NCBI RefSeq assembly: GCF_901000735.1
Contig: NC_081546.1
Span: forward strand, 9,760,254-9,824,253
From: Corylus avellana
Taxonomy: Eukaryota > Streptophyta > Magnoliopsida > Fagales > Betulaceae
Length of the DNA: 64,000 bases
Direction: 5' to 3'
Part shown: piece after piece, positions 10,233 through 22,835 of the stretch
Numbering within the stretch: the stretch's first letter is position 1
Layout of the letters: each line of letters starts with the position of its first letter
Made by a program: the position numbers and the translations under genes
Notes under the pieces: model-generated
What the model saw: only the letters and a program-made list of their open reading frames with translations
Database searches by the model: none
What the model was told of the DNA's origin: nothing

Positions 10233-11515
10233 TAAATTAACTACAAACTACTTTATAACTAATTTGTGTATGTATGTTTCTATGTTTTCTATGAACTCTG
10301 GACTCGAAGATCCCCGACAGGAACCCTCAAGTTGATGCTATAGAACACGAAACAAATGAGAACAAATAATGCAATCGCCTGATTGCCAAAAATTAGATTT
10401 AACTCATCAATTAATCTTACTTTTCTCTTTTCCTTTTTCCCCTTTTTCTTTCTTTGTGGGCTAGACTAACCCCATCTATAGTTTTAAATTGATACGCAGC
10501 CACTTTAGCTTTCTAGGAATAAGATATTAATTCTTCATTGCAGTGTGAAGTGTGAACTAAAGAAGATTACAAATAAATTAAGGCAAATTACAAAGAACTC
10601 TTTGACTAAATTAATCATGTAACCTTTGTCGAAGCTGTAAACAACTCTTCTCTTTCTTAGTTTACCAATAAATTTTTTATAATTTCTTTTATAGTTGGAA
10701 AGTTATCCAAATCTTGGCTCTCTTTTTTCCTGCTTTTAAGGTGTGATAAAGGCCTCGGATTCTCATGTCCATATATATATAGTTGCCAAACAAATACAAT
10801 GAAGTTGTCTTTTTATTATTATTATTATTTTTTTTTTTTTTTAAGTTGTCTTGTTAGGGTTTGGAATAATAGATTACGTGTGGATGAAATTTGATGATGT
10901 GTATTGGCCTTTTGGGTTCGGATAAAATGGCCAAACTTTAGAATATCAGCATACACGACTTTGATGAGGACCCTGATAGATGTTGTTGATCCACAACCAA
11001 CAATATCAGATGCCCATTAAAATGACTCTCATGCCCGTGGAAAAGATTCATAATCTCAATCTTTTCCTTCNNNNNNNNNNNNNNNNNNNNNNNNNNNNNN
11101 NNNNNNNNNNNNNNNNNNNNNNNNNNNNNNNNNNNNNNNNNNNNNNNNNNNNNNNNNNNNNNNNNNNNNNTAAGATTCTCATCCATTCTTGACTAATACA
11201 TGCTGTGCTTTGCTGCGTTCTAGAGATGAAATTGATAAGCAAGCAAAGTAGGATATAGGTAAGTTTCCAAGCTGGATGTCCCAAAACACTCATGTTATAA
11301 TTTCTCTCCCTTGGGTCTTGCAAGGTCAAGAAGAGAAAAGAGAGAAAGATAGTCCTGTTGCTTTCTAGAAATGAAGATTTGAAAAGCATTTCAGGACATG
11401 GCATGTATGTGAGACTTTCAAAATACCCACATCAGATGCTCTCTCTCTTCTGTCATTTACGAAGACTTGAAGAAAAGAGAGATATTTAGCCTGAGAAGCA
11501 TGATCAAGGATAATC
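10233..11515. other. Intergenic, no gene recognised, contains an N gap
   Basis: Apart from T-rich runs near 10815-10845 and the gap, nothing is recognised. No domain can be assigned to the short open frames next to the gap. Confidence 0.5.
11071..11170. other. Assembly gap (100 N)
   Basis: Exactly 100 N. Unlike two later gaps, the flanks do not repeat one another. Confidence 0.98.
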
Positions 11516-12128
11516 TTGCTTTCTCAGGACATGATCAACGATAATCTTGCTTCAATGGTTTTTGAGAGTATAAGGTGTTGGGTTTGTGAATCAAGTCGTG
11601 ATGCTGCATTTTTTTTTTCTCTTGAGGATACGCTCAACTGGGAGAAAAGTCGAGCTTTCATTGTATGGAAGGCTATTAACAGAAGATTTCAGGCGAAGGG
11701 GTATGATCAGAAGGCATGTGTTGCAATGGAGAAAGAGGTGTGAATTTATAGGAAAGATTTCTGGATAACGAACGAGCGCGTGGTGCGCGTTGGCATGACA
11801 ATTCATTCAGTTGCTCACGCATGGTATTTGAAGTCGTTGATTGAACAGTGGGTTTGAAAAATGAGCTCAGTCGAATTTATGACAGGAGACAAGATCCTAC
11901 TTCCACGGGATCTTTTGACAAAATTTCCATCGCGGCCCGAGGTCGCCTAACGCTTTGTTGTTTACTGTTTATTTCACTTGAAGTGAAAAATTTCTTTAAA
12001 GCCACTCGTCTGCTGCTTCCAGAAACTTCACAAAAATTTCTTCAGTTCCTAACGCTTAGTCTCTTCTCAGTACTTCATCTCTCCCAATTTCTTCGTATTC
12101 TCAACTATTTTTCCTTACTCTCCTAAAT

Positions 12129-12791
12129 ATGGGAGTATCATCATCATCCGTTAACAACCTCGATTTGAATGTTGCTCCTGCAGCACAACCCATTGTTATG
12201 CCTGACGTGCAACCGGAGGTGCCTGTCGTTCCCCCTGAAGTGTCTGCTATTCATCCCGTCGTACCTGTTACATACCCTAATGAACCTGCTGCATATCCTA
12301 ACGTATGGCAGCCAACTTTTGTCTTTGACAATCGTCCTATCACTATTCACGATTCTGTCATGCTCCATGATTCTACTGCTGTAGCAGTGGCCAAAGGTTT
12401 CGTAATTCCACGGGATCAAACGTTCTTAGCTGATAGGTCGGATACTGATGCTATTAATAATTCATTGGCATTCAGTATCCAAGGTATTGCTTCAGTTTCT
12501 GACATGGCACAACGTTTGAGTGCCAGAAATGTTGAGCTGAAAGTCTCAAGAAACCAAATCGGGGTCTTACAGCGAATGCTCAAATACTACAAACGAAAAC
12601 ACGTGGATTTGAAGCAGGAGAATACTCAGCTGAAAAAGATGATGTTATCCTACGCAGAATACTTGGGACCAAAGGTGCTAGAAATGGAGAAGAATACCGA
12701 ACGTCTCCAGCGACAGCACGAAAAACTCCGGGTCGATGTTCAGGGGTGTTGCAAGTCTCTCCGCACACGCTCTAGTCAGGTACCTCATTAG
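12129..12791 (+). CDS. Hypothetical protein with N-terminal LxLxV-type motif and C-terminal coiled coil
   Basis: A 220-residue ORF opening MGVSSSSVNNLDLNVAPA. LDLNV resembles an EAR-like LxLxL repression motif. Residues about 19-65 are rich in Pro and Val (PVVPPEV, HPVVPVTYPNEPA). Residues about 125-215 are rich in Lys, Glu, Leu and Gln with heptad-like spacing (NVELKVSRNQIGVLQRML, LKQENTQLKKMM, EKNTERLQRQHEKL), suggesting a coiled coil. I recognise no named family. The codon GTACCT near the end could be a splice donor (CAG|GTACCT), with TTCTCTATGCAG as acceptor at about 12864, which would give an almost identical C-terminus (Q-K-stop). The upstream 11850-12128 looks like a pyrimidine-rich 5' UTR. 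It could be a host gene or an ORF inside an old LTR element. Confidence 0.5.
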   Translation: MGVSSSSVNNLDLNVAPAAQPIVMPDVQPEVPVVPPEVSAIHPVVPVTYPNEPAAYPNVWQPTFVFDNRPITIHDSVMLHDSTAVAVAKGFVIPRDQTFLADRSDTDAINNSLAFSIQGIASVSDMAQRLSARNVELKVSRNQIGVLQRMLKYYKRKHVDLKQENTQLKKMMLSYAEYLGPKVLEMEKNTERLQRQHEKLRVDVQGCCKSLRTRSSQVPH

Positions 12792-12864
12792 AAATAAATA
12801 TTCTCTTTGATAATTCAATTATATAAATATACGATTCTGCTCATACTAGGTTTTCTCTATGCAG

Positions 12865-14299
12865 AAATAATTTTCCTGGAGCAGCTCTGAGGAATCATCT
12901 GCTCATCATTACCACGTGTCTCTTTATGCAACAAATTCCTTTTTTTTTTTTTTTTTTTTTGATGGACACTGGTATGTAATATTATAAGGAGCTTGTTCTC
13001 CAAACATTTCTTTTCGTAATCATTCAGTACTCATTTAATATTCATTATGAAATCATTCTGTCATTGTAATAACTTCCTTTAAACAAACAATCTGTTTAGC
13101 AAGTTAATCACTCAATAAAACATCTAAGTATGCACCATCACATGTTATCAACCTCTAAAATACCTTAATATCATTGAACATATATCTTATAAGAGAAAAT
13201 TTAGATCATGTCACTATATTATATCACTATATTATATTGTCTTTCAACTCTTACCTTTATGCTTCAAATTACCTCAAGGATAATAATCCATTATCCTTAC
13301 CTTGTGAGAGGAAATTATATCAAAAGCTTTGGCATTAACTAAAATTCTCATAATACAATACCTACTAATCCCTCAAAATGTAAATATTATACACAACCTA
13401 AGAGCACCAATTCATCCTTAAAACTTTAAGCGACACTGCAATATAGTTTACCTCAATTATAGAAAACCTAATACCTTAAATTCTAAGAATCACCTCAAAG
13501 ATTTCATGAATCGTACCTTAGAGTCATCACAATCATCCAAAAATATCAAAATCCTTAAACCACAAATTTATATATCAAAATATCTTATAGATTCTAGGGT
13601 ATACCTCATTTGCATTTATCCCTGCAGTACTTAGGCATTCACTTCATGCCACTACGTAATCCTTATTCATCAATTCATATATTACAACATCAATCATAGT
13701 ATCATTATTGTCATCAACCAAACCTTAGCCATTACCAAAAACTCATATAAACTATTATATCATTAATTCAGTTCAAGAATCATTTCACCACCGACCTCCA
13801 TAAGACAATTTGTTACCAAGTCACTCACACAATTTGTCTCACAACCTAAATCAATAAAACCATTTTGTCACCAAGTTAATTTCACAAATCATCTCGCAAC
13901 CTAAATCTATAAAATCATCATACGATTTTTAAATCATGATCAATAATCTTTTCTAAATCCTCGAGACACCTTAAAAGATACCCTTATCAATCGATACTCT
14001 AGAAAACTGCCGCAAATCCAAATAGGCAGATACTATAGATCACAACCTATCTATAAAATAAAAATTCATCTCTGTCATTAACTTGATCACAATAATAAAA
14101 TCCTCCAAATTAATCACACTAAGATGATTTTTTTTTTTTTTTTAACAAAAAATTAACCATTAGAAAAAATGCTCATGCATCATTTATTAGAGACCACACA
14201 ACAATGCACACTCTACTTGGCCGGAATGTGGCTTCTCATTAACCCCCCAAATTTTTTTTTTTTTTTTTTTGAAAAGTCTGCCAGAACCTTATAACCTTT
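12865..14299. other. Non-coding sequence, possibly the interior of a minus-strand LTR element
   Basis: No coding sequence is recognised. It adjoins a minus-strand primer binding site at 14300-14311, so part of it is probably the 5' untranslated interior of that retroelement. T runs lie at 12941-12960, 14129-14143 and 14252-14270. Confidence 0.4.
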
Positions 14300-15125
14300 G
14301 CTCTGATACCAAAATTGTAACATCCCCAGCTTGTTAAGGCCGAGTTTGCTACTTTTCTTCTTTCACAACAAAAGTTCTTGCAAAGATCTATAAGGTCTAT
14401 CAGAGTACTTGATTTTAAAAGATACGAAAAATGCATAAAACATTTTTCAAGAGATTTTATTACAAGCGAAATTAGAAAACATTAAACTTTAGTTGCGGAA
14501 TATCATATCATTACAATAACTTATATGAAAAGACTTTGAAAATTAATAATTATTCCCACCCCATTCCAGCATCCTTTCTACCTGAAAACAAGAAATAAAA
14601 CTGAATGAGCCCAAAGGGGGCCCAGCAAGTAAAATCCACAACCATAAATAGTTTTACTCCTTGTTCTCAATTTTGAAAATCATTTTCGCAAATAAATATA
14701 ATTCTAGCCATAATAATATCTGTATGTACGGTTGCATCTCCCGTAACATATACATACTATTACATCTAGTAATAGATCATCGTTGTAAATCATCTTTATA
14801 AATCATCATCATAATGCATCATTATAAATAATCTTTGTAAATCATCATAGCATATCATCGTTGAAATTATAGTATCATTTTCTCATAATAGGGCCCATGT
14901 ACACTATTACCCCTGTGTACAAGGGTTGCGGGTCCTATGACCATGCACTGAACTGAGGCCTCAGTCATGCCCGACCGTCAATTAACTCTTTCTTGGTGCA
15001 CTCAACGATCTGGTTGATGGAATACCACCTTCTGGCATAGCCTCCTTCAGTGGTTTCGCCTCCATCCGAGTATCGGTACCGAACTCTTCTCATTCTTACT
15101 TATCTTGGGGCCAAAAATACTCTCC
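14300..15125 (-). mobile_element. LTR fragment (family A) with tRNA-Met primer binding site, minus orientation
   Basis: GCTCTGATACCA at 14300-14311 is the reverse complement of TGGTATCAGAGC, the initiator tRNA-Met primer binding site used by many plant LTR retrotransposons. Four bases later TGTAACATCCCCAGC opens a sequence almost identical to the left half of the solo LTR at 16865-18708. On the minus strand this is therefore the 3' half of a 5' LTR followed by the primer binding site. The rest of the LTR is lost or lies in the gap at 15126-15225. Confidence 0.82.
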
Positions 15126-15225
15126 NNNNNNNNNNNNNNNNNNNNNNNNNNNNNNNNNNNNNNNNNNNNNNNNNNNNNNNNNNNNNNNNNNNNNNNNNNN
15201 NNNNNNNNNNNNNNNNNNNNNNNNN
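15126..15225. other. Assembly gap (100 N)
   Basis: Exactly 100 N, truncating the LTR fragment at its left. Confidence 0.98.
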
Positions 15226-15387
15226 TTTTTAAGCTTTTGCCAAAAGTGCTTTTTGGCCATTTTTAGGCTATTTGGACCCTTAAAGACGCTTTTAATTTTT
15301 TTACCAAATGAGTAATTTTTTCTTCAAATGAACTTTTTGAGTGTTAAAAACACTTTTAGGCTCCTCAAACGCAATTTCAAACAGACC
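15226..15387. mobile_element. Terminal part of a short MITE
   Basis: The sequence is built from the theme aagcttttgcc / gtgctttttggcc / gacgcttttaa and ends with ctcaaacgcaatttcaaacagacc, which resembles a terminal repeat seen in plant MITEs. The other half is in the gap. A similar sequence lies at 6310-6500. Confidence 0.4.
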
Positions 15388-15903
15388 TTTAGTAAGTAAA
15401 TCTCACAGTCGAGTATGAAATGAGCTTGTTATAGGCATAAGTAAACATGTATTTCGTTGTAGCAAGTAAATGAGGTGTTGCCTATGTTATTACACAAAAA
15501 AAATATAGTTTTGGTTTCGGAGAGGTATTGGTGTAATCCCAGCGACAATCGCCTATAAGTTTTAATGTAGAAAACTAATACTTTAATAGGTCATAACTAT
15601 CATGTATGGTCCACCCGAGATTTTACCCATTCTTAGCAGGTTTGGCACTGTCATAAGGAACCTATAATACAATGCCAGTGCTCCAGCCATTGTACGCTAT
15701 TGTCCATAACTAACAACCCGACCAAATTCGACCTCAGGTGGCCCATGCTACTAAGAATGTACGTCCTATAGTGACTCGCCAAAAAAATATGGTCGCGCCA
15801 ATTACCAAACAACCATTAGATTCAAGGCCCATATAATACACACATATTTGATCATAGAATCAAGTATATATTGTAAGTACATGGCCTTTATACCGCACGT
15901 ACC
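15388..15903 (+). mobile_element. Partial LTR (family B), truncated copy
   Basis: The stretch from about 15590 (GGTCCACCCGAGATTTTACCC ... CTTAGCAGG ... GGCCCATGCTACTAAGAATG) is repeated at 16580-16860 and, inverted, at 21980-22230. It is the middle part of LTR family B. The next copy, starting at 15904, abuts it directly. Confidence 0.65.
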
Positions 15904-18900
15904 TGTAACACCCTAAGAAAATCAAGGAACTAGTAATTGACTCCATGGTTCGCCTCCTAGCTTTATTCCTCTAGGAACAAAACTCAAGGATCTCATCCTC
16001 TCCGAAGAGACACTACAGCGGAAGACTTTAACTAAGGGACGGAGATAGCAATAATTTAAGAACCATAACATAATAACGAGAGTGAAACTGAAAGCATCAT
16101 AATATAGATAGATCTCTAAATGTATCGGTCAGAAACCAGTTACCAAATATAATACATATAACTAACAGCTATTCCAAATAAATTAGGGCCTACGTTTAAA
16201 TAAATCAAGCATAAAAATGATTTCGAGCAAGTCCAGACGAACAGATCCGCTCAGCAACCTACATTGACCTGAGTCATACAGAGTCCACGTCCTTAAAAAT
16301 GATCATGAGCAAATCCGTCATAATGACTACGTGTCTCCCCAAATCCATCGTCAGCTAAGCTAACTAAACAGTTTAGTTATACATAATGGAAGGGAAAGAA
16401 TACAAGGGTAAGTCTAACGACTTAATAAGTAAAAATGCACACGATGTACTTGTCATTTGGATGATGAACTTAGTTGTTGATAAATCCCATACAGCATTAT
16501 GATGTGACAGTTTATCAAGGATCCAATATAAATATAGTATATGCTATACTTATGAGAACTAAGTCATAGTTCAATCATATGGTCTACTCGATATATTACC
16601 CCTTCTTAGCAGGGTTGGTGCTGTCTCGAGGGACCTGTAATAAAATGCTGGTGTCCCGACCATTGTAATCTACTGTTCATAACTAGTAACCTGACTGAGT
16701 CAAACGTCGGGTGGCCCATGTTATTAATAATGTACATCATATGGTGACCCGCAAATCAAACATATGACTGCACCGGTCATGAAGCAATCATTGGATCTAA
16801 AGCATATACAATCACAAACATTTGACCATAGACTTAACATGTATAGTAAGCACATGACCGTTATTGTAACATCCCCAGCTCGTTAAGGCCGAGTTTGCTA
16901 CTTTTCTTCTTTCACAACAAAATTTTTTGCAAAGATCTATAAGGTCTACCAGAGTACTTGAATTTAAAGGATACGATAAATGTATAAAACATTATTCAAG
17001 AGATTTTATTACAAGTGAAATTAGAAATCATTAAACTTTAGTGCGGAATATTATTACAATTCCTGATATGAAAAGACTTTGAAAATTAATAATTATTCCC
17101 GTCCCCATTCCGGCCTCCTATTCCAGCATCCTTTCTACCTGAAAACAAGAAATAAAACTGAATGAGCCCAAAGGGGCCCAGTAAGTAAAATCCACAACCA
17201 TAAATAGTTTTACTCCTTGTTCTCAGTTTTGAAAATCATTTCCGCAAATAAATATACTTCTAGCCATAATAACATATGTATGTACGGTTGCATCTTCCGT
17301 AACATATACATACTATTACATCTAGTAATAGATCATCGTTGTAAATCATCTTTATAAATCATCATCATAATGCATCATTATAAATAATCTTTGTAAATCA
17401 TCATAGCATATCATCGTTGAAATTATAGTATCATTTTCTCATAATAGGGCCCATGTACACTATTACCCCTGTGTACAAGGGTTGCGGGTCCTATGACCAT
17501 GGCACTGAACTGAGGCCTCAGCCATGCCCGACCGTCAATTAACTCTTTCTTGGTGCACTCAACGGTCTGGTTGATGGAATACCACCTTCTGGCATAGCCT
17601 CCTTCAGTGGTTTCGCCTCCATCCGAGTATCGGTACCGAACTCTTCTCATTCTTACTTATCTTGGGGCCAAAAATACTCTCCTCCATACATGTGCCCTCA
17701 TTTCATAAACATTTATCTCATCTCTTGTACTTTGCTTTGTACTTCTTTTGATGCATCTTAGGGCAACATGTAGGAGAATTTATCATCATTTTTCTTTCTT
17801 ATAATCATCATCATTTATCAACTTTCTTTTCTCAAAATGGAAACCTTTTCAAACATAAAATTGTTGTACTTAGAAAGCGTTTAAAGAAATAGAAACTTTC
17901 TATATAATTCATTTAGAAATCCTTCATGCATGCAACATAACTTCAATACGTAAATAAAATAATCATTTATAGTTTGATACAAGAATGAATAAATAGCATG
18001 ACGCGAAGTAACTTTAGAAGGGGTAGTGAATTTACTTACTTCTAGACTGAAGCTAAAAGTAGTATGAAGGAATCTAGTTTGCTCCAATCTGACTAACACC
18101 ACTAGTATATCTTTTGAAACTAATTTCTAAGGTCCGCTATCTCTTGTGTTCTTTCTTTCTTGTAGCGCTTGGTCTCGCCTTTTCTCTCTCTGTTCTGAGT
18201 AAACACTCTTAGAAAGAAGAAAGACCGAGTAAAAAGCGGAAAAAGGAAGAATATGTGCAAGAGATGGGATAGGAGTATTGAGATTGTGAAGGAGAAGAGC
18301 TCTATTTATAGGAGAAAATCCAATACTATTCTACCTTCAATTTACAATTATACCCTCATTTTACTATTCCACCTACCCACTTAGTATACCTACCATTGAT
18401 TATTCTACCTTTTTGTTTAAAATTCTACCCTCCTTATACCTACCATTGACTATTCTACCTTCTTGTTTAAAAGTCTACATTTCTTATACCTACCATTGAC
18501 TATTCTATCTTTACTATTCTACCTACCCATACAATTCTTCCTACCATTTACTATCATTTTATTTCACCAATTATCATACTCTAATTACCGCTCTCTGTAA
18601 TACCATAAATTTTCTAAGAATTAAAATCCTTGGCTCCAATGTATATTAAAATAACATCATTATCGAAATAATCTATTTAAATAACTTTGAAAATTCTGGG
18701 GCACTACAGTTATCCCACACGTACCGGTATATATAGTAAGCACATGACCGTTATCCCGCACGTACCGGTGTACCATGTCATACAATACAACTAGTCTTAT
18801 TTGTCTTCTACATGCATGCTCTTACAAATCTTACCATGTTCATTATCTTGTTTAAGAAACACACGTTTTCACAATATAGAGTTTATAGTAAATCAAGATA

Positions 18901-19145
18901 TATTTCATGAGAGTTGTAAAGATGCATGTTTGGTACACATAAAACAGTCGTACTATACGAAAAAATTAATGACATGTATTCATGTGAGTTTGTATTCGCC
19001 CAGGTCGTATAGTTCTTCCACAATTTCCTCCAAATGTTCCACACCCTCGAAATTTGTGAAAAGACAGTACAACAATCCTAAATCTGAGCTAAAACGATTC
19101 TTGGTCCTAAAATACCCAAAACAGAGGTTCTACCTGGCCAGCTAA
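15904..19145 (+). mobile_element. LTR family B copy, split by a nested solo LTR
   Basis: It begins TGTAACACCCTAAG and runs to 16864, is interrupted by the solo LTR, and continues 18709-19145. The inverted copy at 20009-22835 matches it piece by piece: the start (TTCCTCTAGGAACAAAACT), the middle (CTTAGCAGGGTTGG), and the end (CATGTGAGTTTGTATTCGCCC). Homology stops near 19145. No gag or pol coding is seen. It is probably a truncated LTR or solo LTR of a gypsy-type element. Confidence 0.65.
16865..18708 (-). mobile_element. Solo LTR (family A) with perfect 5-bp TSD
   Basis: The sequence opens TGTAACATCCCCAGC and closes CTGGGGCACTACA, with TG...CA termini inside a short imperfect inverted repeat. 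It is 1844 bp long. GTTAT flanks it on both sides (16860-16864 and 18709-18713), a clean 5-bp target duplication. No internal region is present, so it arose by recombination between the two LTRs of a full element. By comparison with the fragment at 14316, which has its primer binding site on the left, the LTR reads on the minus strand. It is nested in LTR family B. Confidence 0.9.
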
Positions 19146-20008
19146 CATTCTATCAAGCAGAGCAAACGTTCGGGCTCGAGGCCAAACGTTAAATGTGCGA
19201 ACGTTCTTTGCTAAGCAAAAAAATCATATCAAACCAAACAACCTTCTAATCATTTCTAAACAAGTTCTAAGGCTACAAAAAGGCTCCTAACATACTCCTA
19301 TGCCAAAATAATATCTTCATGTACAATAAAACAATTAAATAAAACATGCAAACAAAAACGTTCCTAACATACTCCTGACCATTGAAAATAATATCTAATC
19401 ATTATTATCTTATTTACATTCCTTATATTTTACATTCACATAGGCATCATTGTATAACTAGTAATAACTCAACATAATCAAAATATAGCCTATAGGCAAT
19501 AGAATGATGGGAGGCAAAACCACCACAAATCTCTTATCTTCTTTCCTTCTCTCTATTTAAACTTCTTTAATATATTTAATTTTATAAATATTTTATTAAA
19601 CTTTAACTTTTTCATTTCTAAATTATGATGCATGTCAATAAAATTAGTTAATCAAATCTTCTTGTCCGGTGAAAGAACTACACATAGGCCAAGGGGGGCC
19701 ATGGCCTCCCCTTGGTTTTTCATTTTTTTTAAAAAATTACTCGTTATATATATAACGCTTGGCACCTATCAAAATTTGCCTTGAACTTTCATTCGATTCA
19801 TACTTTGGCCCTGGCAAATGAGAAATCTTAGTTCCAACCTTGTTAAATTGTGACTATCTAAGATATTTGAAATTGTATCTCATTTACACAAAAGGTCTGG
19901 GAAAAAAAAAAAAAAGATGTCCAGAAATTAGAAGAAAACGTTATCCCATTCCATAATTTATGAGGAAAATCTGGTATTTACCACCAAATTAGGGCACTTA
20001 TGTGTAAT
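19146..20008. other. Intergenic, no gene recognised
   Basis: It contains an ACGTTCGnnCTCGA motif repeated near 19168-19205, which recurs at 28410-28490 near another retroelement. A GC-rich palindrome GGGGGGCCATGGCCTCCCC sits at 19694-19712 and resembles the end of a hAT-type MITE. Nothing codes. Confidence 0.4.
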
Positions 20009-22835
20009 TGTAATATCCCGAAAATAAATTAGGGTTAAGTACACTCTAATTATGATGCTAGGGTTGGTTCTCATTGGGTAAAGTGTAAGACCTTGAATTT
20101 TTTTTAAGCATTTACTATTGCACCGAATGTTCAACAGTTACCGAGGCCTATAGTACTGAATAATCAACTTATACATGGTAACCAATGAATATAGGATCAA
20201 TTACGGTGTGAAGTTTAAGGAATAATTCCTAAAGGACGAGAAAGTATTGGAAACATCGTCTTAAAAAGGAAAATCTTAGATTTCGCATCCCAATAATACA
20301 CTTAAAAGCATTGGAATGGACATCATGACTTTTGTCTCAGAAAGGACCTTCCGGAATGGGGTCGCATGCACAATTTCGAGACCCGTAGCAAACGTTATGC
20401 TTGTTTTACTAAAAACTGCGCATTTGGTAAATTGCGCTACTTTTCATTAACTGTCACAACAACGCCCACAACTTTTCCTACCCGATAAATACCCCTCTCC
20501 ACTCGACCCTTAAGCCTCATTCCGCCCCTGCTACCCTTAAAACCTCTACTTGAGTGATTTTGTGAGTTGTGAGAGTTCTTGAAGGAAACTGAAAGATTTC
20601 TTAAAGGTTTTGCTTCAAGGAGGCAATCTTTTCAGCCTAGCTTGTTCCTTACTTAGTTGTTCTATTGTTTAAGTGTTTTTCGTAGTTAGTGTTGTGCCAA
20701 ATACTACCTAAATTAATAGACAATATTTGGTACATTTTACTTGCAAGTGCACAAGATCAGAACAATAGTATATGGTGTAAGTACGAGATCATTCCTAAAA
20801 GGATTGTTGATTTTGTTTATAATTAATTTTCTAAATTAAATATCAAGATTGTCACGCAATTGATATAATGAAAATGAAATAAAGATAAATGAAAGTGTTA
20901 GGGTTTAGACATCTACCACTAATCAGACTAATTAAGATAACAATATGCCAATGCACCAATCATACCGGTATATTTAATGTTTGTCAACCTAAGGGCATGC
21001 ATGTATACTCCTTAAGTTATAGATCTCCCTAAGCAACAAATAAGGCATGTGTGTTTACTCTAATTATTTTCTTTCTCAATGGATTTAGCATAGGTGTCTA
21101 CTAAGTTGTTCTTTAAGAAAGTATAAATCTATGGAAATCGACAAACACATGAAGCCTAAGGTATGGGTGTCTACTCCCGGTTTTTCATGTTGATTAATCC
21201 AAGAAACCCCCAATGACGAGATTATTTGTCACTTTATTAAGCCCAAGACTCGGTCATCCAAATTGACTTAAATAACTAATGCATACCACATGCATATGTT
21301 GATCAGACACATTCTTATGAGGAATTCAATTAACCAAAAAATAATCAATTTAAATATACCAAAATATGATTGTACCAAAGGCGACAATATTGAAATCCTA
21401 AAAACACATTAGGGCTTCAATCTAGCCCCTAACTAAAGAGTTAGTTAAACATAATTAAAATAAAGGAAAAATAAAGAACCGAAAACGACTCTTGGAAAGT
21501 AGCCTCCAATTCCACTCTCCAAAATTGTCCCTTGGAACTGTCCCCACATTCTATGAGGCTTAGATGTCTATTTATAGGCTTAGGAAAACCTTAGAAGCTC
21601 GGGTTTAGAACTAATGATAGGTCTTTTCTCAGTATTCGAAGTTATGCAGCCTCAAGGAGATTTTATAGAGTAGCCTTACAACTCGGGTAAATACAAACTC
21701 ACATGGATACTTGTTGTTACTTTTCCCGCATTGTACGACTATGTTATATATATCAAACATACATATTTACACCTCTCATGAAATACATTTTGGACTACTG
21801 TGAACTCTCTTTTGTGAAAACGTATGTTGATTAATAAGATAATTAAATTATGAGACTTGTAAAAGCATGCATGTAAAAAATGGATTAGATTAATTGCATC
21901 GTATGACAAAGTATACCGGTATGTGCAGAATAACGGCCATGGGCTTACTATACAGTTTAACTCTATGGTCAAATATGTGTGTGTTTATATGGGGCCTTGG
22001 ATCCATTAGTTATTCGTGATCGGCACAGTCATATTTGATTGGATTATCACTATAGGGCGGACATCATTAGTAGCGTGGGCCATCAGCGGTTAGACTCAGT
22101 CAGGCTACTAGTGATGGACAATAGCGTACACTATCTGGTGCACCAGTATTGTATTACAAATCAATCGGGACAGCGCCAACCCTACCGAGAATGAGTAATA
22201 TCTCGGATAGACCATATAATTAAACTATAACGTTATTCTCATATTATAGCATATGTTATATCTATATTTCATCCATGATAAGCTGTAACCTCATAATGTT
22301 GCATGTGCTTTATAAGCAACTGAGTTCACCATTTAATGACGTGTACATCATGTATATTTATACTCACTAAGTCGTCGGACTTACTCTTGTATTATTTTCC
22401 TCTTTTTCCCTCATGCGTATATTTGTGATGTTATAGATAGTTTAGCAGAATATGGATACGCGAAGCATCCGGTTATTGGAGAGGATTCGATCCGGAAGAT
22501 GCTTGAGGACTTATTGCAAGCTTAAGTGGGTACTCATGGTAACTAGTACTTTTATGTTATGTTGTACACTTGAGAGTTTTGATGCATGTTTGCATATGAA
22601 GGTATAACATGGATCCCTTGTAACGATGATATGTATAGCGTGATTTTAATTACTGTGATGATCTTTAGTAGATGCTTTGGTTGTAATGATTAATGTTTAT
22701 AGAATCCTAATGTTTCCGCTGCTTAGTATCCTTTTTTTGAGCAGTAGAAATCTCCAAGTCTTGTTCCTCGCAGAATAAGGCTACGAAATGAACCGTAGAG
22801 TTAATTATCAGTTAATTAATTTTCGAGGCATTATA
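20009..22835 (-). mobile_element. LTR family B copy in inverted orientation
   Basis: It runs from TGTAATATCCCGAAAAT to ATTTTCGAGGCATTATA, near-symmetrical ends matching LTR termini. The part 21600-22835 is an inverted homologue of 15904-16864 plus 18709-19145. At 2.8 kb it may include a later insertion: 20700-21600 has no counterpart in the other copy. That part includes attttacttgcaagtgcac, a phrase I have seen in non-coding parts of plant gypsy elements. No clean target duplication was found. Confidence 0.6.

Noticed and set aside
11516..11743. 75-residue ORF (MLSQDMINDN...)
   Set aside because: The nearby repeat of aggacatgatcaacgataatcttgctt suggests repeat-derived sequence, and no domain is visible. 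Not strong enough to call a gene.
18801..19145. 114-residue ORF over LTR family B
   Set aside because: The same sequence in the inverted copy is not open over the same frame and has no domain; LTR sequence.
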